Source: CAVSCR01 sp963726575
Lineage (GTDB): Bacteria > Actinomycetota > Actinomycetes > JAHEKZ01
Assembly: GCA_963726575.1 (NCBI GenBank)
Contig: CAVSCR010000007.1
Location: 620,001 to 684,000, forward strand
DNA length: 64,000 nt
Direction of reading: 5' to 3'
Positions 61,890 to 64,000 of the stretch are shown piece by piece (the stretch's first letter is position 1; every line of letters begins with the position of its first letter). The position numbers and the translations under genes were made by a program. Under the pieces are notes generated by a model. That model was not told the DNA's origin and made no database searches. It saw nothing but the letters and a program-made list of their open reading frames with translations.

Positions 61890-62449
61890 GCGAATTCGGC
61901 GACGGTCCGGAGCGGGACGACTCGGCAGCTGACGTCGAGCAACAGATCGCCGATCTCGAAGGTCAGCTCGACGCCGATGCGGCGCTCGTCGACGACGTCG
62001 CCGGTCGACTCGTGGCACTCGAGCTCGAGCTGGCCGAACGCACGGCAGACGTCCAACGTGTTCATGCCGAGTACGCGAACTACCGCAAGCGCGTCGATCG
62101 CGACCGGGAGCAGGTGCGCGACAACGCACTCGCCGACGTGCTGACTGAGCTGCTCACGGTGCTCGACGACGTCGACCGGGCCGATGACCATGGCGAGCTG
62201 GTCGGCGGGTTCCGCTCCGTGGGCGAGAGCCTGCGCGCCACGGTGGCCAAGCTGGGACTGGAGCGGTTCGCGCAAGCCGGCGACCCGTTCGACCCGGCGC
62301 TGCACGAAGCGCTGACGCACACGTACTCCGCGGAGGCCACGGAACCGGTCTGCAGCCAGGTGTTCCAGCCCGGCTACCGACTCGGTGCTCGGATCGTTCG
62401 ACCCGCCCGGGTCGCGGTGGCCGAACCGGCGGAGCCGGAGTCCGGGTGA
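61886..62449 (+). CDS. grpE: Nucleotide exchange factor GrpE
   Basis: This dimeric co-chaperone releases ADP from DnaK. The N-terminal acidic tail leads into a long coiled-coil (about residues 15-75, ERTADVQRVHAEYANYRKRVDRDRE) and a C-terminal beta-wing (DPFDPALHEALTHTYS ... VFQPGYRLGARIVRPARVAV). The GTG start overlaps dnaK (GTGA), and the stop overlaps dnaJ in the same way. At 187 residues it has normal size. Confidence 0.95.
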   Translation: MSEFGDGPERDDSAADVEQQIADLEGQLDADAALVDDVAGRLVALELELAERTADVQRVHAEYANYRKRVDRDREQVRDNALADVLTELLTVLDDVDRADDHGELVGGFRSVGESLRATVAKLGLERFAQAGDPFDPALHEALTHTYSAEATEPVCSQVFQPGYRLGARIVRPARVAVAEPAEPESG

Positions 62450-63612
62450 GCGCCAGGGACTACCTGGAGAAGGATTTCTACGCCGTGCTCGGCGTGGCCA
62501 AGGACGCGTCGGCTGAGGAGATCAAGAAGACCTACCGCAAGCTGGCGCGTCAGTACCACCCTGACGCCAACACCGGGGACACGGCCGCGGAGGACCGCTT
62601 CAAGGAGATCTCCGAGGCGTACGACGTGCTGTCGGACGACACCAAGCGTCGCGAGTACGACGAGGCGCGGGCGCTGTTCGGCAACGGCGCACCGGGGTCG
62701 GTCCGGTTCGGTCCAGGCGGGTCCGGTGGCGCGTCGTTCCAGGGGTTCGACCTCGGCGACCTGTTCGCGCAGGCAGGCGGTGCCAGCGGCGGGGGGTTGG
62801 GCGACCTGCTCGGTGGCATGTTCGGCCAACGCGGTCGCGGCCAGCGGCCCCGCCGCGGTGCCGACGTCGAGTCGAGCGTCACGCTCGGGTTCCGCGAGGC
62901 CGTACACGGCGTGACTCTTCCGCTGCGCTTGTCCAGCGAGGCCGCCTGCCCGACGTGCCTCGGAAGCGGTGCCCGACCCGGAACGACACCGCACACCTGC
63001 GCCGTCTGCGGGGGCGCCGGACAGACCATCACCGAAGCCGGGGGGTTCGGCTTTCCCCAGCCGTGCCGCGCCTGTCGGGGCCGCGGGCAGGTCGTCGACG
63101 ACCCGTGCCCCGACTGCCAGGGGTCCGGACGCGCGGTCAAGTCCCGATCGATCCAGGTGCGGATCCCCTCCGGCGTCAAAGCCGGTCAACGGATCAGGGT
63201 GAAGGGGAAGGGAGCGCCCGGAGAGTTCGGCGGTCCGCCGGGCGACTTGTTCGTGGTCGTCGACGTCAAACCTCACCCAGTCTTCGGCCGCAAGGGGGAC
63301 CACGTGACCGTCACCGTGCCCGTCACGTTCCCCGAGGCGGCGCTGGGCGCAACGATCGACGTCCCGACGCTGTCCGGCGACGTGGTGCGGGTCAAGGTGC
63401 CTGCCGGGACGCCGAGCGGGCGGACGTTGCGCGTGCGCGGCAAAGGGGCGCCCAACGCCAAGGGCGGCACGGGGGACCTGCTCGTCACCGTCGACGTCGC
63501 CGTGCCCCAGAAGGTGAAGGGGTCTGCGAAGGACGCTCTGCAGGCCTACGCCGACGCGACCAGCGACCACGACCCGCGCGCCGATCTGATCGCCGCTGCC
63601 GCGCACGAGTGA
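62446..63612 (+). CDS. dnaJ: Chaperone DnaJ (Hsp40, class A)
   Basis: This J-domain co-chaperone stimulates DnaK ATPase. The J domain (residues 10-75) contains the HPD tripeptide in ARQYHPDANTGD. A Gly/Phe-rich region follows (GPGGSGGASFQGF). The four CxxCxGxG-type zinc motifs are CPTCLGSG, CAVCGGAG, CRACRGRG and CPDCQGSG. The C-terminal beta-sandwich domains follow. The GTG start is coupled to grpE, and hspR follows 10 bases later. Confidence 0.97.
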   Translation: MSARDYLEKDFYAVLGVAKDASAEEIKKTYRKLARQYHPDANTGDTAAEDRFKEISEAYDVLSDDTKRREYDEARALFGNGAPGSVRFGPGGSGGASFQGFDLGDLFAQAGGASGGGLGDLLGGMFGQRGRGQRPRRGADVESSVTLGFREAVHGVTLPLRLSSEAACPTCLGSGARPGTTPHTCAVCGGAGQTITEAGGFGFPQPCRACRGRGQVVDDPCPDCQGSGRAVKSRSIQVRIPSGVKAGQRIRVKGKGAPGEFGGPPGDLFVVVDVKPHPVFGRKGDHVTVTVPVTFPEAALGATIDVPTLSGDVVRVKVPAGTPSGRTLRVRGKGAPNAKGGTGDLLVTVDVAVPQKVKGSAKDALQAYADATSDHDPRADLIAAAAHE

Positions 63613-63622
63613 GGAGCAACCG

Positions 63623-64000
63623 ATGACAGCCTTCGAACACCGCCGCGACGACCTGGACGACGCACCGGTGTACGTCATCTCCGTCGTCGCGCAGATCACG
63701 GGGCTGCATGCCCAGACGTTGCGGCAGTACGACCGTGTCGGCCTGGTGTCTCCCCAGCGAACCTCGGGCGGTGGTCGTCGTTACTCGCGTCACGACATCG
63801 AACGCCTGCGTCAGATCCAGCTGTTGTCCCAGGAGGGGATCGGGCTGGTCGGAATCCGACAGATCCTCGATCTGCAGGCCGAGGTGGTGCGCCTTGCCGA
63901 GCTAGCGAACAACCTGCGTCTCGAGCTCGAGGCCGTGCGCAGCGCGGTCAACCAGGCGGCCCGCCGGGCCAGTGGCCGACCCAACCCCTTGCTTCCGGTG
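63623..64000 (+). CDS. hspR: Heat-shock repressor HspR, MerR family (3' end outside window)
   Basis: This MerR-type repressor binds HAIR elements and represses the dnaK operon when free DnaK is available. The N-terminal MerR helix-turn-helix reads VYVISVVAQITGLHAQTLRQYDR, followed by LVSPQRTSGGGRRYSRHDIERL. The coiled-coil dimer helix follows (EVVRLAELANNLRLELEAV). ATG 63623 is after GAGGAGC. The frame is open to the last base, so the C-terminus lies outside the window. It is the last gene of the chaperone operon. Confidence 0.95.
   Translation, partial: MTAFEHRRDDLDDAPVYVISVVAQITGLHAQTLRQYDRVGLVSPQRTSGGGRRYSRHDIERLRQIQLLSQEGIGLVGIRQILDLQAEVVRLAELANNLRLELEAVRSAVNQAARRASGRPNPLLPV

Noticed and set aside
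59937..62129. 730-codon minus-strand frame opposite dnaK
   Set aside because: This antisense frame of dnaK is a known artefact type and has no independent evidence.

Overview
The window is high-GC DNA from an actinobacterium (class Actinomycetes). The evidence is clade-typical gene content: an HspR/HAIR-controlled dnaK-grpE-dnaJ operon, a DevS/DevR-type two-component pair, a mycothiol-dependent maleylpyruvate isomerase relative, a class-II-like HelD, and a decaprenyl-phosphoryl-arabinose (DPA) type cassette (UbiA, DprE1, DprE2). Many GTG starts and 4-base ATGA/GTGA overlaps are also typical. I cannot name a genus. I see no rRNA, CRISPR array, insertion sequence or prophage; the one RNA gene is a tRNA-Gly(CCC).

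Layout. 1-7.6 kb: 3' part of dnaB, then helD, a GNAT-SH3 protein and rsgA on the minus strand, a 38-bp perfect palindrome, and a secreted subtilase. 7.6-16.9 kb: a tyrosine phosphatase; an aminotransferase/SDR/AsnC operon behind a 19-bp palindrome; small stand-alone genes (cupin, YCII, two divergent aminoglycoside-phosphotransferase-like genes, an EamA exporter); and an aromatic/histidinol-phosphate aminotransferase. 16.9-26.2 kb: cydABDC (cytochrome bd oxidase and its CydDC exporter), a GAF histidine kinase of DevS type directly downstream, a convergent DevR-type regulator, and a Gly/His-rich repeat protein. This looks like a low-oxygen respiration block. 26.3-34.4 kb: a branched-chain/pyruvate dehydrogenase set (E1alpha, E1beta, E2), a mycothiol-type isomerase, a nitrilase, a PLP decarboxylase and a NiCoT metal transporter behind paired TTGCAA sites. 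34.4-42.8 kb: a two-domain GNAT, a DUF4062-STAND-TPR ATPase, a frameshifted thioredoxin-NHL gene and an acyl-CoA dehydrogenase.

42.9-50.0 kb is the most unusual part. A minus-strand set encodes a phosphodiester-glycosidase-like membrane protein, UbiA, DprE1, DprE2 and a second phosphodiester-glycosidase-like lipoprotein, with an alpha/beta hydrolase upstream and a divergent PAP2 phosphatase. UbiA, PAP2, DprE1 and DprE2 together could convert phosphoribosyl diphosphate and polyprenyl phosphate into polyprenyl-phosphoryl-arabinose. The two glycosidase-like proteins belong to a fold family that acts on sugar-1-phosphodiesters, which is exactly the bond type of the product. No arabinosyltransferase is in the window.

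50.0-53.6 kb: a TetR-type module with a strong promoter overlaid by a near-perfect operator, an oxidoreductase gene broken by two +1 frameshifts, an intact alpha/beta hydrolase, a broken small gene and a TetR regulator, ending at tRNA-Gly. 53.7-64 kb: dcd, an MFS transporter, a large membrane iron-sulfur oxidoreductase, a secreted protein of unknown role, then HAIR-dnaK-grpE-dnaJ-hspR, the last cut by the window end.
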